Of a stretch of DNA of 64,000 bases, positions 12,073 through 24,872 are shown piece by piece. The position numbers were made by a program, and so were the translations under genes. The stretch is from positions 4,284,501 to 4,348,500 of the forward strand of contig CP126203.1 of the NCBI GenBank assembly GCA_030272155.1, read 5' to 3'. How positions within the stretch are numbered: position 1 is the first letter of the stretch; each line of letters begins with the position of its first letter. The stretch comes from Tetradesmus obliquus (taxonomy: Eukaryota > Chlorophyta > Chlorophyceae > Sphaeropleales > Scenedesmaceae). The notes under the pieces are model-generated. The model had not been told where the DNA came from. It made no database searches and was given only the letters and a program-made list of their open reading frames with translations.

Positions 12073-14405
12073 AGCACAACGTTGGGCCGCAGCAGCAGCA
12101 ACAGCCGCTAGCATGTCACTTGCTGCACCGTCACAACACTGGCTGCTGAGCTGCACACCATGCACAGCACGTGAGACGCGAACATATAAGCTCTGCGTCT
12201 GACACCCTCATTTGCAGAATCACCCAGCAACACAGGTCACCACATGTCTGTGGTTGCTCCAGAACACTTACCCATCCAGCTTGAAGCTGAGGGGTTTGAC
12301 TGCTAGGTCAGCATATGCCAGCTGGAATCAGTCACTTTTGCCGACCACCAGCAAGCCTTAGCTGGTTCAAAATGCAGCGGCACGCGGGCATCTTAGGAGC
12401 AAAACACACCATACGCTGCACATACAGCATGCAGACTGCAAACGGCACGAGTGTTTGCTCCGACTCCCTCGTCTGCAGGTCCATTCAGCAACATGCTGCA
12501 GAGCGACATGTGCTGCTGCTCACCCGTCCAGCTTGAAGCTGAGGGGTTTGACTGCCAGGTCAGCATACGCCAGCTGGAATCAGTCACGTTCCCTACCACC
12601 AGCACGACGTAGCTGATTCAAATTGCAGGCATCTGGTGGCACGCTGGCATCAAAGGAGCATAACACGGCATATGCTGCACTTTGAGCGTGTAGACTGCAA
12701 ACGGCATGAGTTGTTGCTCCGACTCCCACTTGTGCGGGTTCACCCAGCAACATGCTGCAGAGCAACATGTGCTATGGCTCACCCGTCCAACTTGGAGCTG
12801 AGGGGTTTGACTGCCAGGTCAGCATATGCCAGCTGGGTGCCGCGTGGCGGGTTGCAGAGCAGCTGGATGGCCTCTGCACAATCATTACAGCAGCATTCCG
12901 CGAGGCAAGCAGTCAGCCAAGCTCTGAAGGTGTTGAGCAACAGGAAACGCAGCACGTCCCAACCGAAGCTTGCAGCAGTGCCGCTGTAATGCTGCTGGCA
13001 TGCACCCCAGTTCACTTCCATACCAAGCGCGCCATTGTGCGATGTATTTGTAGCAGAAACGTTTGAGACAATCTCAGCTCACCTTCTAACAAGAAAAACA
13101 TGCCGTGCTCCACGGACAGCATGCCTTGCATGAAGTGCAGGCTAATCGGGAGCAAACCAAAAAGCCAGCCAGCATCCCAGACAACCTGCAGCTCACCTTC
13201 CAGCAACAACAAACCATGCCGCGCTCCAAGTAGCATGCCTTTAACCCAGCCCCAAATCCTGGTTATGTGCAGGCATGATGATACTTGCATCTAACACAAT
13301 TGCAGCCCACCTTCAAGCGAGAAAAACATGCTGTGCTCCACAGGCAGCATGCCCTGCAGGAAGTGCAGCCTAAAGGCGATAACAACAACAAAAAAACAAG
13401 CACCCCATAGTACCTTCTACTCACCCTCCAGCAAGAAGAACATTTCGTGCTCCACAACCAGCATGCCTTGCTGGAATCGCAGCCGAAGCATAGCATTAAC
13501 ATGTGTGTATTGAAGCAAAACTTTAGCCCACCTTCAAGCGAGAAGAACATGCCGTGCTCCACGGGCAGCATGCCCTGCAGGAAGTGCAGCCGCTCCTGCA
13601 GCTGCTGCCCCTCCACACGCAGCCCCGCATGCAGCCGCAGCACCGTCACAGGCGTGCTCGCTGCGCAGGAGCAAAGGCAGATGCATGTACAGATGAGGCA
13701 CAGCAACATGGCACATCAGCAAGCACAGGGTAAGAGCTGTGGCAGGGAAGCAGAGTGAAGGTGTCAACTACCTTTGCTGCGTAACCAATACCAGTTGCTA
13801 GTACTACAGAAACATTGCAACACTCCACACCAGCCCACGGTGGACAGCTGCACTTGGATACATGCTTCCGCTGCTGTGCTCTGTGCAGCAGGCCATGGTG
13901 CTTCCCTCTATCTATCCAGCGCTTCCAGAAACTGCCGCACTGTCCTTCCAAAACTACCCACAGCCCAGGATGTTGACCACATCGATGCCCAGCACTTGCA
14001 GGAGCCAATGCGGGTGCTGCAAGCATCCCGCATCCATCCACACAAAAGCCCACCACGCACAGCTGCGCTTGCATACCTAACTACAGCTGCTGCAAGCCCT
14101 GCAAGGCATGCTGCTGTGCTGCACTGCTGCAATGCTAGCCTGAACAGCCATGGTCTATGAGGAACTGCCACTCACTGTCCTTGCTGATCTGCAGGACCTT
14201 GAGCACTGCCCATAGCCCCAGGATGTTGACCACGCCTATGCCCAGCACTTGCAGGAGCCAGTGCGTGCGGCCCTCGCCCACTTGAACCAGCTCCTGCGCC
14301 TGCTGCTGCTTGCAGGAAAGCTGCTGCTGGGGCTCTGACGTCAGCTGTGGAGCGCCTGGCAGCTGCTGCATGATGCGCTCCTGCTGCAGTGCTGCAGGTG
14401 CTTGG
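10657..14405 (-). CDS. DUF1517-like membrane protein (5' part unresolved)
   Basis: Exons I can support in coding order: 14176..14405, 13532..13660, about 13005..12783, 11898..12028, 11384..11517, 11041..11139, 10657..10770 (stop TGA). Phases agree for the last four junctions and between the first two. The first exon holds a hydrophobic helix (HWLLQVLGIGVVNILGLWAV). Then come VTVLRLHAGLRVEGQQLQER, YDLFKKYAAAEQETAIAEE, TSCVVVTLVMLAQGTVSMP, LRSGQLLAVELLMTPDD, FLSEAQLQE and DYPFFTDL. This order (a KLQVGLL-like helix, then '(V)VT(L/I)LV...', '(L)AVE(V)LWTP...LSE.EL...YP.L..L') resembles DUF1517 (PF07466) proteins of plastids and cyanobacteria, whose biochemical role I do not know. The exon between 13532 and 13005 cannot be phased cleanly, because several near-identical exon tails compete there. 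The N-terminus probably extends to about 14800. Confidence 0.6.
12265..12840 (-). repeat. Three copies of a DUF1517-like exon tail with donor
   Basis: The segment LAYADLAVKPLSSKLDG (with small changes) followed by a GT donor occurs at about 12271-12325, 12523-12580 and 12783-12840. Each copy is followed by similar intron sequence. Only the 12783 copy is joined to a long upstream frame (to about 13005). Confidence 0.8.
13075..13605 (-). repeat. About five copies of the exon tail 'QGMLPVEHGMFFSLEG' plus donor
   Basis: Copies of the tail (variants MQGMLSVEHGMFFLLEG, FQQGMLVVEHEMFFLLEG and others) lie at about 13082-13140, 13190-13230, 13310-13365, 13425-13480 and 13532-13600. Each ends in a GT donor on the minus strand. 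The copy at 13532 continues into the complete exon. A partial copy of the upstream transmembrane exon also lies near 13960-14030. Confidence 0.8.
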
Positions 14406-14799
14406 CTGCAGCAAAGGAAGCAGCAGGTGTGTGGGTTGTAGCAATATATGGTACATGGGCCATGCAGCCATATACGCATCAGCAATTGCTGCCAAATGCA
14501 ATAGATCTCATTTGACAGATCTTGGTGTGGTTGCGGCCCAGCAGTTTTCCAAGCAACTGATGGGGCACACACACCTGCTGGCGGTTGACAGCAGCTCAAT
14601 ACTAGCCCATGCTGGGGCTGCATGTGCTGCTGTAAGCAAGGCTCCCTGCAGCATAATAAACGAATGAGTACAACAGGCAGAGCTTTGCCATGACGATCCT
14701 GCAGTGCTGGCTGTTTGCCCTCACCGCAAGCAACGGAACTGCCCATGGCGCAGCAGAAGCAGCAGTGCTCTGCTGCTCCGTCATGGCCCCTCGGCACTT

Positions 14800-15831
14800 G
14801 TCATAGCACCGTCTTGCCCTATTCTGAGCGAGGTGTGCTGCTGCTACGCATGGTCGAGCTGTTGTACACGACAGCAGCGCACATGGGTGTCGTGCGGAGC
14901 CTCTGCGAGCAGCCAGCTGCTGCTGTCGAGCAAACATGATTCAAATGAGGTTAGTAATGTATATACAGAAGATCAGTCCAGATGGTGCGACACTGCTTGC
15001 TCGACACTTCTGCAGTGGATGTTGCACCAGCAGCCCAAATCAAGTGTTCGGTACATCAAGCAGAACGTACACCACAGTCGCGTGTTGGAGGCTGAACAGA
15101 ACGATACACTGCCGCACGTCCTTCGCACCCCTGCACCCAAACCCTAGCAAGTGGTTGATAACACCATCCAGCTAGATGACACCAGTGAGCGCAGGAGCCT
15201 CACTGCCACTGGCAGCGCATTGGCAGCGTCCTCGTGGACAGATTGAACTGCCCTGACGCATATTTACCCAATTTGCATCTCCTAGCTTCACAAGCACGCA
15301 CAAGCATAAGCAGCTTCATTCGCACAATGCTTACAACTGCCGTCCACCCAACCTTGCCAGGGTCCCAGGTACTACCTGCAGCTTCGTAAGCTGCACACGC
15401 CTCACGGCGGCTTGTCCACCAGGAGCCACCGCTACATGCCTATGCTGCTGTCCTTTTCATACCAAAATTTGACAGGAAACTTGTCGCTGTGTGTCCCGCA
15501 CACCTGCCGTAAATAGCTGTCACGCAGGATGCATCTTCAGCATCACCCCAGGATAGCACATTTGTGTGGATGCATCTTCAGCATCACCCCAGGATAGCAC
15601 ATTTGTGTGGATGCATCTTCAGCATCACCCCAGGATAGCACATTTGTGTGGATGCATCCCCTACTACACATCAGAGTGGCTCCGCCAATGAACACGCATC
15701 TGCCATCAGGGTCTGCTATGCTGCTTAGCAGCTACAAGCAGCCTACCAAGCTTTCTAGAACCAGCAGAGTAACAAGCACGCTGTCAACACAGCGATGCCA
15801 CACAACGGTAGCATCTGCACGTATGGCAACC
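14800..15831. other. No gene recognised; contains a 41-bp tandem repeat
   Basis: Gap between the presumed 5' end of the DUF1517-like gene and the stop of the MYND gene. At 15527-15655 a 41-bp unit ('ggatgcatcttcagcatcac...') is repeated three times with no visible change, followed by a partial fourth. No coding signal is evident. Confidence 0.6.
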
Positions 15832-16260
15832 TTATACGCATGTAGCTCCAGCAGTAGCCATGCCCTTGCACGCATGCTTGTGCCGTGTCCAGTCAGCCGC
15901 CTGGCAAGCTGCACTGCCGTAGTGACCCCTGCAGCGAGCACAGCGCTTGCTGGCAGCCGCAGCCTCGCTCACTCGCTCCAGGTTCTGACACCCGGGGTTG
16001 TTGCACACCAGCGGCAGCGGTGCAGCAGCTGCCAGTGCCCTGCACAGCTCCAGGGCATCTGTGTACTGCTGCTCAGTGTGCTGCATGGCCTCTTTGCTTC
16101 TGGCTTCACCTGTAGCAGGGAACGCTGGAGTCACCCCATCAAGCCAGCCGGGCCACTTGGCATCCAACGCTGCCACTGCTGCTGCCCAGCGTGGGCTGCA
16201 CTGCTGCAGGCGCAGCAGGTAGCTCCAGCTGACCTGCTGGGTGCAGCCTAGGTGGTCGAG

Positions 16261-16293
<33 letters not shown>

Positions 16294-16865
16294 TGCATTG
16301 GCGCCACCAGCAGCAGAAGGACCTGCTGCTGCTGCTGGTGCCGCAGCAACCCCTGCTGATGCTGCGTCTGCTGTTGCTGGTGCAGTGCCAGTCTGCATGA
16401 AAGCACGCGCCATCCGCAGCATGGGGTGGCCAGGCCTGCTGCTGCTGCTGCTGCTGCTGGCACCACCAGCAGCTGAGGGGTGTATTGTTGTAGCTGTAGG
16501 TGTTGTGGTGGAGACAGCCCGTGCTGGTGCGTCTTCTGCTGCTGGTGGCGCAGCAACCCCTGCTGCTGGTGCAGTGCCAGTCCTTTTGAAAGCACGCACC
16601 ACCTGCAGCATGGCATGCAGCATCTGCGCCTGCCACAGGTGCCACTGGCCGGCTGCATTGTGCATTGCACTGCTGCCGATGAGTTCATATGCGACGGCAG
16701 TGGTGAAGACGCCACCCTGCCGTGATTTCCACTTGCCCTTGTACTGCGGCCATGCCTTGATGCACCTGAATAGCAGCTGCGGCCCTGCTGCCTGCATCGC
16801 ATCCGCCAGCTGCACCAGGCTTCGTGCAGCAACGACAGAAAGCAGGGCAGTGCTGGCAGCAACCT

Positions 16866-16904
<39 letters not shown>

Positions 16905-17974
16905 TGGTGCCAGTTGTGGTGCCATGCTGTGAAGTACTCGTAAGGCTGTCAGCTAAGATGCCATCCAACACAGGAGCTATGAATAAGGTTGCAGCCGGGA
17001 AGTTTGCTGCTGTTGCTGCAGGCCCAACATGTTGCGTTGCTGCCGTCGCTGCACGGCCTTGCAGCGTGATTGCCTTCAACAGCTGTACTGCGCGTTTCAC
17101 AAAGCTCGTGACAGCAGAAGCCAAGCCTGCCACTGCTGCTGTGTCGTGTAGTGCTCCAAGCGGCATAGCAGCAGAGCCCAGCACTGCAACTGCTGCGTGC
17201 GCAAGCACCTCAGTTGCTGCAAGCATGTCTGCTGCCTGCAGCACTGGTGAGCGCAGGTAGCAGTCGATGAGGGCTGTGAAGGCCTGTGGGTGTGCTGCTG
17301 CCAGGCTGAGCATCGGTGATGTGTCTGAGCCTACAAAGCATGATCGACAGAGGAGCAGGATGTTGTCAGACTCTCCATGGTGTCCGATTTGATCCCAACA
17401 CAGTGCTGCAACGAAGTGGGAGGGCATGCACATGGGCTCACTTGCAACAAACAAAACAGACATGGCAGACGGCCCGCCCAAACAGCGAGCTAGGCAGCGA
17501 TGCAGGGACACTATGCCGCGCCGCAAATGTGGCAGCACAAGCACACAGCTAGCTAGCTAACCAGCGAAATGGGTACGACACATGTGACAAAAATGTACGA
17601 CACAGAAGAGCCAGAGAGTCTTCAGCAGCTGCAACTCCTCACCGGATGTTGTTGCCAGCCCAAGTTTTGACAATGGCAAGCCAGGGCAGCGGCTTTTAGG
17701 GCCAGCAGTTGCTGGCCGAAGGCGCCGTGCTCCGCGCCTGCAGCCACATCCACTGCAAAGGTCTTCCAGTTTTCATCATCTGCAGTCAGCTGCAACTGCT
17801 GCAGCGGTGCTGCCAGCGCCTGCAGCAGCTGCAGCCCAGCCTGCTGCAGCAGCTCAGACGGCAGGCCATTTGTTGCTGATGTGCAGGAATGCTTTCAGCT
17901 GGCTGTGCAGCAGTGCCGTGCTAGATTCCAGCACTGTCCATGGGTGACCTGCTGCTTCTCCAGGCTGTGATGGC

Positions 17975-18005
<31 letters not shown>

Positions 18006-18013
18006 TCTGCTGC

Positions 18014-18064
<51 letters not shown>

Positions 18065-18365
18065 AATGCGCTTGCAGCTAGCAGCTGCAGCTGCAGAACT
18101 AGCCGCACAGCAGCTGCTGACAGCACAGGGGCGTCAACACTTCTGCTCCGGCTGCCCTGCTGCTGCACATAGTGCCTGTCCAAGCATGTCAGCATGTGTA
18201 ATGCAGACATGCTTTATCACACCACATGTAGTAGTCACCACAAGAGCTGCTGTATCTAAATAGGCCTGGCCACCTGGCAGCAGCAGCAGCATGTCAGGAT
18301 GCTGGTGGAAGGCAGGGATGGGCAGCAAGTCTGCACGCAGCTGCTTCTTGTTAGACACCCTCACG

Positions 18366-18397
<32 letters not shown>

Positions 18398-19693
18398 ACT
18401 GTGCTCGTTGTGCAGCAGCATGTTGTATACTGGCAGCAGCTGCAGCAGCAGCTGTGTCACTGCAGGCTCAAGCAGCAAGCTGGCAACCAGAGTTGCTGCT
18501 GCTGCTGTGTCAGCCAGAGCACACAGCTGAAAGACAAGGACTCCACATACCAACTGCAGTTTGTTGTAAGTCCCCCACACATTTGAATCCGGCCGCTGGC
18601 ATCTGCTGTCATTGCGGCTGTTACTGCACCTGTTGTCAAGATCCTGCCATAGCATTGCAGCTGCGGCAGCAGCAGCTGTGCTGCTTGCACTAAAGTGGCG
18701 ACCTGTGACGGCACATGAGGCATCGCCGCAATCCACATGCTGGGCAGCAGATACATGAACTCAAATGTCTCAAGCAGCGCTGGACAGTCGCCTTCACACC
18801 CATTTGACAGTTGCTGCTGCCGTTGCTGCAGCAGCAACTGCATGAGCGATGGCCAGCTTGCAAGCACACCCATGCAGCAAGCAGCAGTCAGGATTTGCCC
18901 TCAGGAGTTGCTTGCTAAATGCTTGAAGGAAAGAAACCAAAAAGGGCAGTGTGTTGGCTGACGTGATGCTACGCTGCCAGAAGAGACTTGACTTGTGTGG
19001 CATTCTGTATGCAGTTTGTTCCTTGCTCATTCTTCCCTCCACTAATTGAGTGCGCAACATAACGCTCAGTGTGCTAAGCACTATCAGAAATGGGGATTAC
19101 CTTTCTTGCAGTTTCAAAGTCATGCATAAGCCAACCAGGGAAGTGTGCCGGAACCATGATCCTCAGCAGCACCCACCTGACTGCAGCAGCTGCTGCGTCA
19201 TGTCGACTATGAGCTGAGATGCAGTCGCTTCATGGCTGCTTCCGCTCGTGTCTGCAAAGCTGCCGCAGCTGTGGCACAGCACCTGAGCAACCCTGTATAT
19301 TAATTGTAGACCAGCATGCCAGAGTCCTGCGATGGAGCTAGCTTGCATGCTGCTGCCAGGAACACTCTGCAGCGCTGCAGCCAACTGCTGCAGCTGCTGC
19401 TGCTGCAGGGATACCAGCAGTAAACCTGCACTGTAGACTGGCTGGCGACGCAGCACACATTGTAGCAGCTGGGGTGCTGCTGCCCAGCGTGATTCGCTGT
19501 TGGACACTTCAGGCAGGGCTGAGCACAGCTGCTGCAGGCTGCTGCTGCAGCTGGCCAGCACTGCCTGCTGTGCTGCTGTTGGTTGATCAGGCAGGGGTCG
19601 CTGGAGCAGCTGCTTTACTTGGAGACTGTTCACCACGCTTCTCAACTTGCCTGCTGCATTTTCTGCTTGCCTCGCACGCTCGGCAGGCCGCAT
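15832..19693 (-). CDS. MYND-type zinc-finger protein with polyGln and polySer tracts
   Basis: A multi-exon gene whose last exon (15832..17330, stop TAA) ends in a MYND finger: CNNPGC, then CARC, then GSAAC and WTRHKHAC, matching the CxxC-CxxC-C-HxxxC zinc pattern. MYND fingers usually bind proline-rich partners; the role here is unknown. Earlier exons: 19177..19693 (ATG at 19693, MRPAERARQAENAAG), about 18590..18899 (FEFMYLLPSMWIAAMP), about 18270..18520 (LCALADTAAAATLVASLLL) and about 17643..18210, which holds a Gln-rich run of roughly 30 residues. The first donor, the last acceptor and the acceptor at 18899/18900 agree in phase; the middle junctions are not settled. Most of the protein is Ala/Leu/Gln-rich helix. 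Low-complexity MYND proteins of this kind are numerous in some green algae, which is recollection rather than a search. Confidence 0.65.
17973..18064 (-). repeat. CTG/CAG triplet tract encoding polyGln
   Basis: About 30 codons of CAG (minus strand), interrupted by AAG (Lys) triplets toward the C-terminal side. It sits inside the MYND gene's reading frame. Confidence 0.9.
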
Positions 19694-20997
19694 GGTGACC
19701 GAGCGCGCCTGCAGCACACCTGCTTATTATGTTTGTTTACTGCAGACTCGGAATTTGTTGCCAGCAAGTACTAAATGATTATAATCAAAAGAGCTGTTAT
19801 CGACGGGTACTAAGCAGATACCTGTGCGGGCCGACGACGCGCAAGTGGCGCGTGTCCAAGGTGTCACCAGGCAGGCCACGAGCGTATGAATGATGCTGTC
19901 GCTCAGCTCTTCCTTTCACAGCAAACAAATGTTGGTGGAACATGCTCTGAACTGAAGGGCAGCATATGACAGCACGACTGCCTCGAAACTTGCAACTGGA
20001 CACTGACTGTCTTGGACTCATGAGCAGTGCACTGATCACGTGATCACTGCTTGGACTCGACAAACCACTGCTCCTTGCACAGCAGTGACGTGGTACTACC
20101 GTCAACATGAAACGCGACCTGAACTGATCGAAGTTGATTTATTCGACAAGCTGTTGGCGGTTGGGGCAAAAAATGACAGCAGAATCTAGTGATGCATTCA
20201 GCTGGCACCAGATGTACATGTCGATCATCATGATGCCGTATCCGCGACACTGTTGCTAAGTGGCAGATTTATGTAGTGCTACCACATTTCTCTGTGTATG
20301 TTCAGCAATGCTCACCTGCCTTGACACCAAATAGCAGCCTGGTGGTTATACCGCCAACAGCCAGCCAGCACTGCTAGCACTGCATGGCATGCGGCAGTTG
20401 AACTGCCGCGGGGAAATTTCCCCGCAGGCTCAACATGTAGCATGCAGACGAGTCATCGCCTGTGCAGTCTATACAGCCATCTTCACATGCTCAACTTCAC
20501 GCACATCCACCATCACATCCAGTGTGTGTACAGTGGCAACCGTGCGTGGCCCATAAGGGCATGCGCATGCAGGCAGCCTGCTGCTGCACCTGCAATGTCA
20601 GCTGACAATCAGCCTCACAAGCCCTAGCCCACCTGCAAAACGGCACTGAATACCCCGAGTGTACTGCAACAAACACAGGGACCCGCAGTGTGCTTGCTCA
20701 GCAAGCAGTGCTGCAGTGCCTGGGAACATGGCGCTGAGTGCCAGTGGCACTTGACTTCAAATAAAGAACCCTAGTGTAGTGACAGTACCGGTGCCGAACG
20801 CGGTTGGTTTGTCAAAAGGCCCTGTGTGCAGCATTTCAGCGTTTGAGCATACGTGAATTGCGTTCTGGGCGGTCTTGGGCCCTCCCCCAAACCACACTTG
20901 CCCCGCATTTCAAAGATTCGGTTGCATATACTCGCTCGGCCAATCTCAATTGCATCGACTGAAACCAGATCGAACGTCTGGTGCTGCTCGGTCAGCC
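19694..20997. promoter_or_regulatory. Divergent intergenic region between MYND and phosphatase genes
   Basis: The MYND gene starts at 19693 on the minus strand and the acid phosphatase at 20998 on the plus strand, so this 1.3 kb must hold both promoters. I see no clear TATA box or long open frame. A small inverted repeat 'gcggggaaatttccccgc' lies at 20408-20425. Confidence 0.5.
20408..20425. repeat. Perfect 18-bp palindrome
   Basis: The sequence 'gcggggaaatttccccgc' reads the same on both strands. It sits about 570 bp upstream of the phosphatase start. It could be a protein-binding site or chance; nothing else supports a function. Confidence 0.5.
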
Positions 20998-23900
20998 ATG
21001 CAACCCAAGATGGCTTGGATGCAGACGCTGCTGCTGCTTGTCTGTGCCTTGGGCATCAGCTGCATGCGGGTCAGCGCATCGCAGCAGGACACACACAACC
21101 CGTTGGAACGCATAAAGCTCCACGCGGCGTCGCATGCGCCGGAAAGCAGCATCGTGTTGCGCTTGAACAGCACAGTGCTGGAGGCAGGCCACTCTCATCA
21201 GTGGTTTGAGCTGAGCTGGAGCGGTGTACAGCAGCCATCATATGCAGACTGGCTAGGATTGATAGTGCCTGCAGGAGCAGACATAATCAAGACTGCTCCT
21301 GCAAAGTACCAGATTGCAGCGATGGACAAGAACCACGTAAAGATAGGCGAAGGCCGCCTCAAGTAAGCCTGCAGATGGTTATTTGTGCAGAGTTAGGCAG
21401 CTGAATCGTCCTTGCAGTTGCACAGTGGTCGGGCACATGCGGCAGCAGGTTGCTGTGCAGCTGTGGGTTGATGCAATTGGAGATGGTCTCTTCGCAGCAG
21501 CTCCTGGCTGCCAGCTGCATTGTACCTCAGGCATGCACCTACTGCTGCCCTGAACCGCAACAGCAAAAACAGGTGCAGGCACTTGGTACGGCCTGACGCA
21601 GCGCACAACAGCAGCCTGGGCAGCTGCAGCTGTGCATCAGGTGTCGTGGCTATGCGCACCGTTCAGCCGCTCAGCTGCTGCGCTGTTGCAGACACCTGCA
21701 GTGCGGCATGCTCTCTGCCGCGTCAGCAGCGTGCTGCTGCCTGGCCTGCGCCACACTCACATGCCTGCCTGCTTGCCAACTTTGGTGCAGGTTCCGCCTC
21801 ATCAACTACCGGTCCGACATGCAATTTGCCTTCTTCAGGGGCGGCATGATGGTGCCGCAGCTGGCTGCGCTGTCCCCAATCATCCGAGTGCAGAACCCCA
21901 ACGAGCCCCTGCAGCGCCATTTGGCACTCACAGGAGATAACACGTGAGGGTTATCAGCACCTAAAACACGCAAGTACACAAATTACAGCTGCTTTGCTGC
22001 GCAGCCGCGCTGCTTGCTGCTGATGTGTGACCTGTATCCTTGCACTCGGGACTCACTGGCAATAACATGTGAGGGGCCAGGAGGGGTAGTAGTAGGCACC
22101 CTGCAGCTGCATACTGCGCTGCCGCGCTGCTTGCTGCACAAGAGTGCACTACTGCTGACGTGTAGCCTGTATCCTTGCACCGACGAGCGCGACAATAATG
22201 ACAGCCATCAACATAGCAGCAGCCATCTGCCATCATTGTAGCAACTCCTTGGCTGAAACCCATAACCAAGTATTCTGTGCCTGCAACCTTTCACAGGCAA
22301 ATGATGGTGCAGTGGGTCACCAAGAACAGCAGCAACCCTACAGTCAAGTGGGGCACATCTCCAGGAGCCTACAACCACAGCGCTGCAGCTGTCAGCAGCA
22401 CATACTGCAGGCAGGAGCTCTGCGGGCCTCCAGCTAATGATGCTGGGTTTGTTGACCCTGGCCTGTTCCATGCTGCTCTTGTGGAAGGTTTGACCCCTGG
22501 TCAACGCTACTACTACGTTGTGGGGGATGAGGTGAGGGGGAAAGCACAACAGACTGCTTTCATGGCAGCTCAAAGGCCTGTTTCATGCTGCTCTGGTGGA
22601 GGGGTTGACCCCTGGTCAGCGCGACTACTACATTCAACGTAGTACACAAGTAGTACTCAAGTTGTGGGAGATGAGGTGAGAGGGTTAGCACACTAGGCAG
22701 GCCAAGTGGCTTGTTTCCTGCTGCCTCTTGTGGAGGGCTTGATGCCTGGTCAACGCTACTATGACGTTTTGGGCGATGAGGTCGGTCTGGGACCAGCTGG
22801 CTGTACCGTACTGTACAGTGCTTGTTACATGTACACTTGGTCGTGAGTTGGTACAGTATGTGCTGTGCAGGGGTAACTAATGATCCAGCGAAGGTGTGTG
22901 CGGCAAAAGTATGCGCCTGTTTCCCAGCATAGCACTAAACAGCGGTCATGTCTGACGTGCTGCTTGCAGGAGTGGGGGTTCTCGCCTGAGGCCTCTTTTG
23001 TTGCTGCTCCTCCAGCGGGCCCACAAACACGTGTGAAGGTGCTGGCAGTTGCTGACCTGGGGCAGGGGGAGGTTGATGGCTCCATGGAGCAGAGCGAGAT
23101 GCTGGTCAGCCTCAACACCACAGCAAGGTGAGGCTTTAATGATAAGACTCCAGCTTGATCAGACCTGAGGCTATAACATAGTTTGGTAAGGCCATGAAAA
23201 AGCGGGTGATGACAGCATCTTGTGGTGTGTGGCAGTCAGTCAGTCAGGGCAGCAGCAACAGCAGCAGCACAACCTGCACAGTAGCGAGCTTCAGTGGTTT
23301 TTGAAGGTTCTGGGCAGGGACCTGGGGCAGGGCGAGGTTGATGGCTCCATGGAGCAGAGTGAGATGCTGGTCAGCCTCAACACAACGACAAGGTAAGGCT
23401 GCTTGATGCCAGCTTGACACGTTGGGCCTGCCGGCGTGAGAGTGATACGCAGTGGATGGTGGCAGCACCTGGCAGTGTGTTGTGGGCTGTCAGCCAGGGC
23501 AGCAGCAGCAGCAGCAGCAGCACATGCACAAAAGCCAGCTGCGGTTGCCTTGTGTAATGCACACGAATTACGGCAGACCTGGGCAAGGGGAGGGGGGCGG
23601 CTCCATGGAGCAGAGCGAGATGCTGGTCAGCCTCAACACCACACCATCCGGACAAAACTTTGCAGCAGAAGCCAGTCGAGTACAGGTACTGCAAGTCAAC
23701 ATCAGTGGTTTGCTAGTGCGTGCATGCTATCATCAGAGTGTCTGCTTTGGCTGCGTCAAGATGCTGCGCCTCGGCTGCTAACTAGCTGCGGCTGCTGCCG
23801 CAGGATGCTGCAGGACATCCAGCAGCATGACTTTCAGCTGCTGGTGCACAACGGGGACATCAGCTATGCACGCGGCTACGTCACACAGGTGTGCACAGGT

Positions 23901-24824
23901 TACACTTGATGGCAGCGCAGCCTATCACTAAAAGGAATGCCGTAGGATTGTGTGGACCGTGGCTGCTGTCCTGCACTGAACTGCAGCGACCTGTAGTTGT
24001 AATCTGGGTTGCCAGCAATGCTGATCGAGTTTATTGTTACGGACGGGTATAGCTCGCGCAGTCTGATTTCTAGCTGCCTCCAGCTGCTTGTGCACAATGG
24101 GGACATCAGCTACGCACGCGGCTACGTCACACAGGTGTGCACAGGTTACACTTGATGGCAGCGCAGCCTATCACTAAAAGGAATGCCGTAGGATTGTGTG
24201 GACCGTGGCTGCTGTCCTGCACTGAACTGCAGCGACCTGTAGTTGTAATCTGGGTTGCCAGCAATGCTGATCGAGTTTATTGTTTCGGACGGGTATAGCT
24301 CGCGCAGTCTGATTTCTAGCTGCCTCCAGCTGCTTGTGCACAATGGGGACATCAGCTACGCACGCGGCTACGTCACACAGGTGTGCACGGGCTAGACCTG
24401 ATGGCAGCGCACCCTATCACTGAAGGAATGCCAAATGGATGTGTCAATCGTGGCTGTTGTCCTGCATGGAACTGCAGCGACCAGTGGTTGTAATCTGGGT
24501 CGCCAGCTATGCTGTTTGGGTTTTTTTGTGGGATGTGTATGGCTGGCGCACTCCAGCTGCCAGCTGCTTCCAGCTGCTGCTGCACAACAGGGACATCAGC
24601 TACGCGCGCGGCTGCGTCTCACAGGTGTGCACAGGTTACAGTCGACGACAGCACTCATAAGACAATAGAATGTGTGCATTGAGGCGCTGTCCTGCACTGA
24701 ACTGCAGCGACTGCTGCTGCTCCTCTTGGTGCTACTGCTGCTGCTGCTGCTGCTGCCGTGAGACAATGTCATGCACGGGATGGTGTCTGCTGTACTTGTC
24801 AATTGCTGTAATCACAGCTGCTTG

Positions 24825-24872
<48 letters not shown>

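Noticed and set aside
16241-17260. 339-codon plus-strand open frame
   Set aside because: It is the antisense shadow of the MYND gene's last exon; its Leu/Ala runs come from CTG/GCT triplets opposite CAG/AGC.
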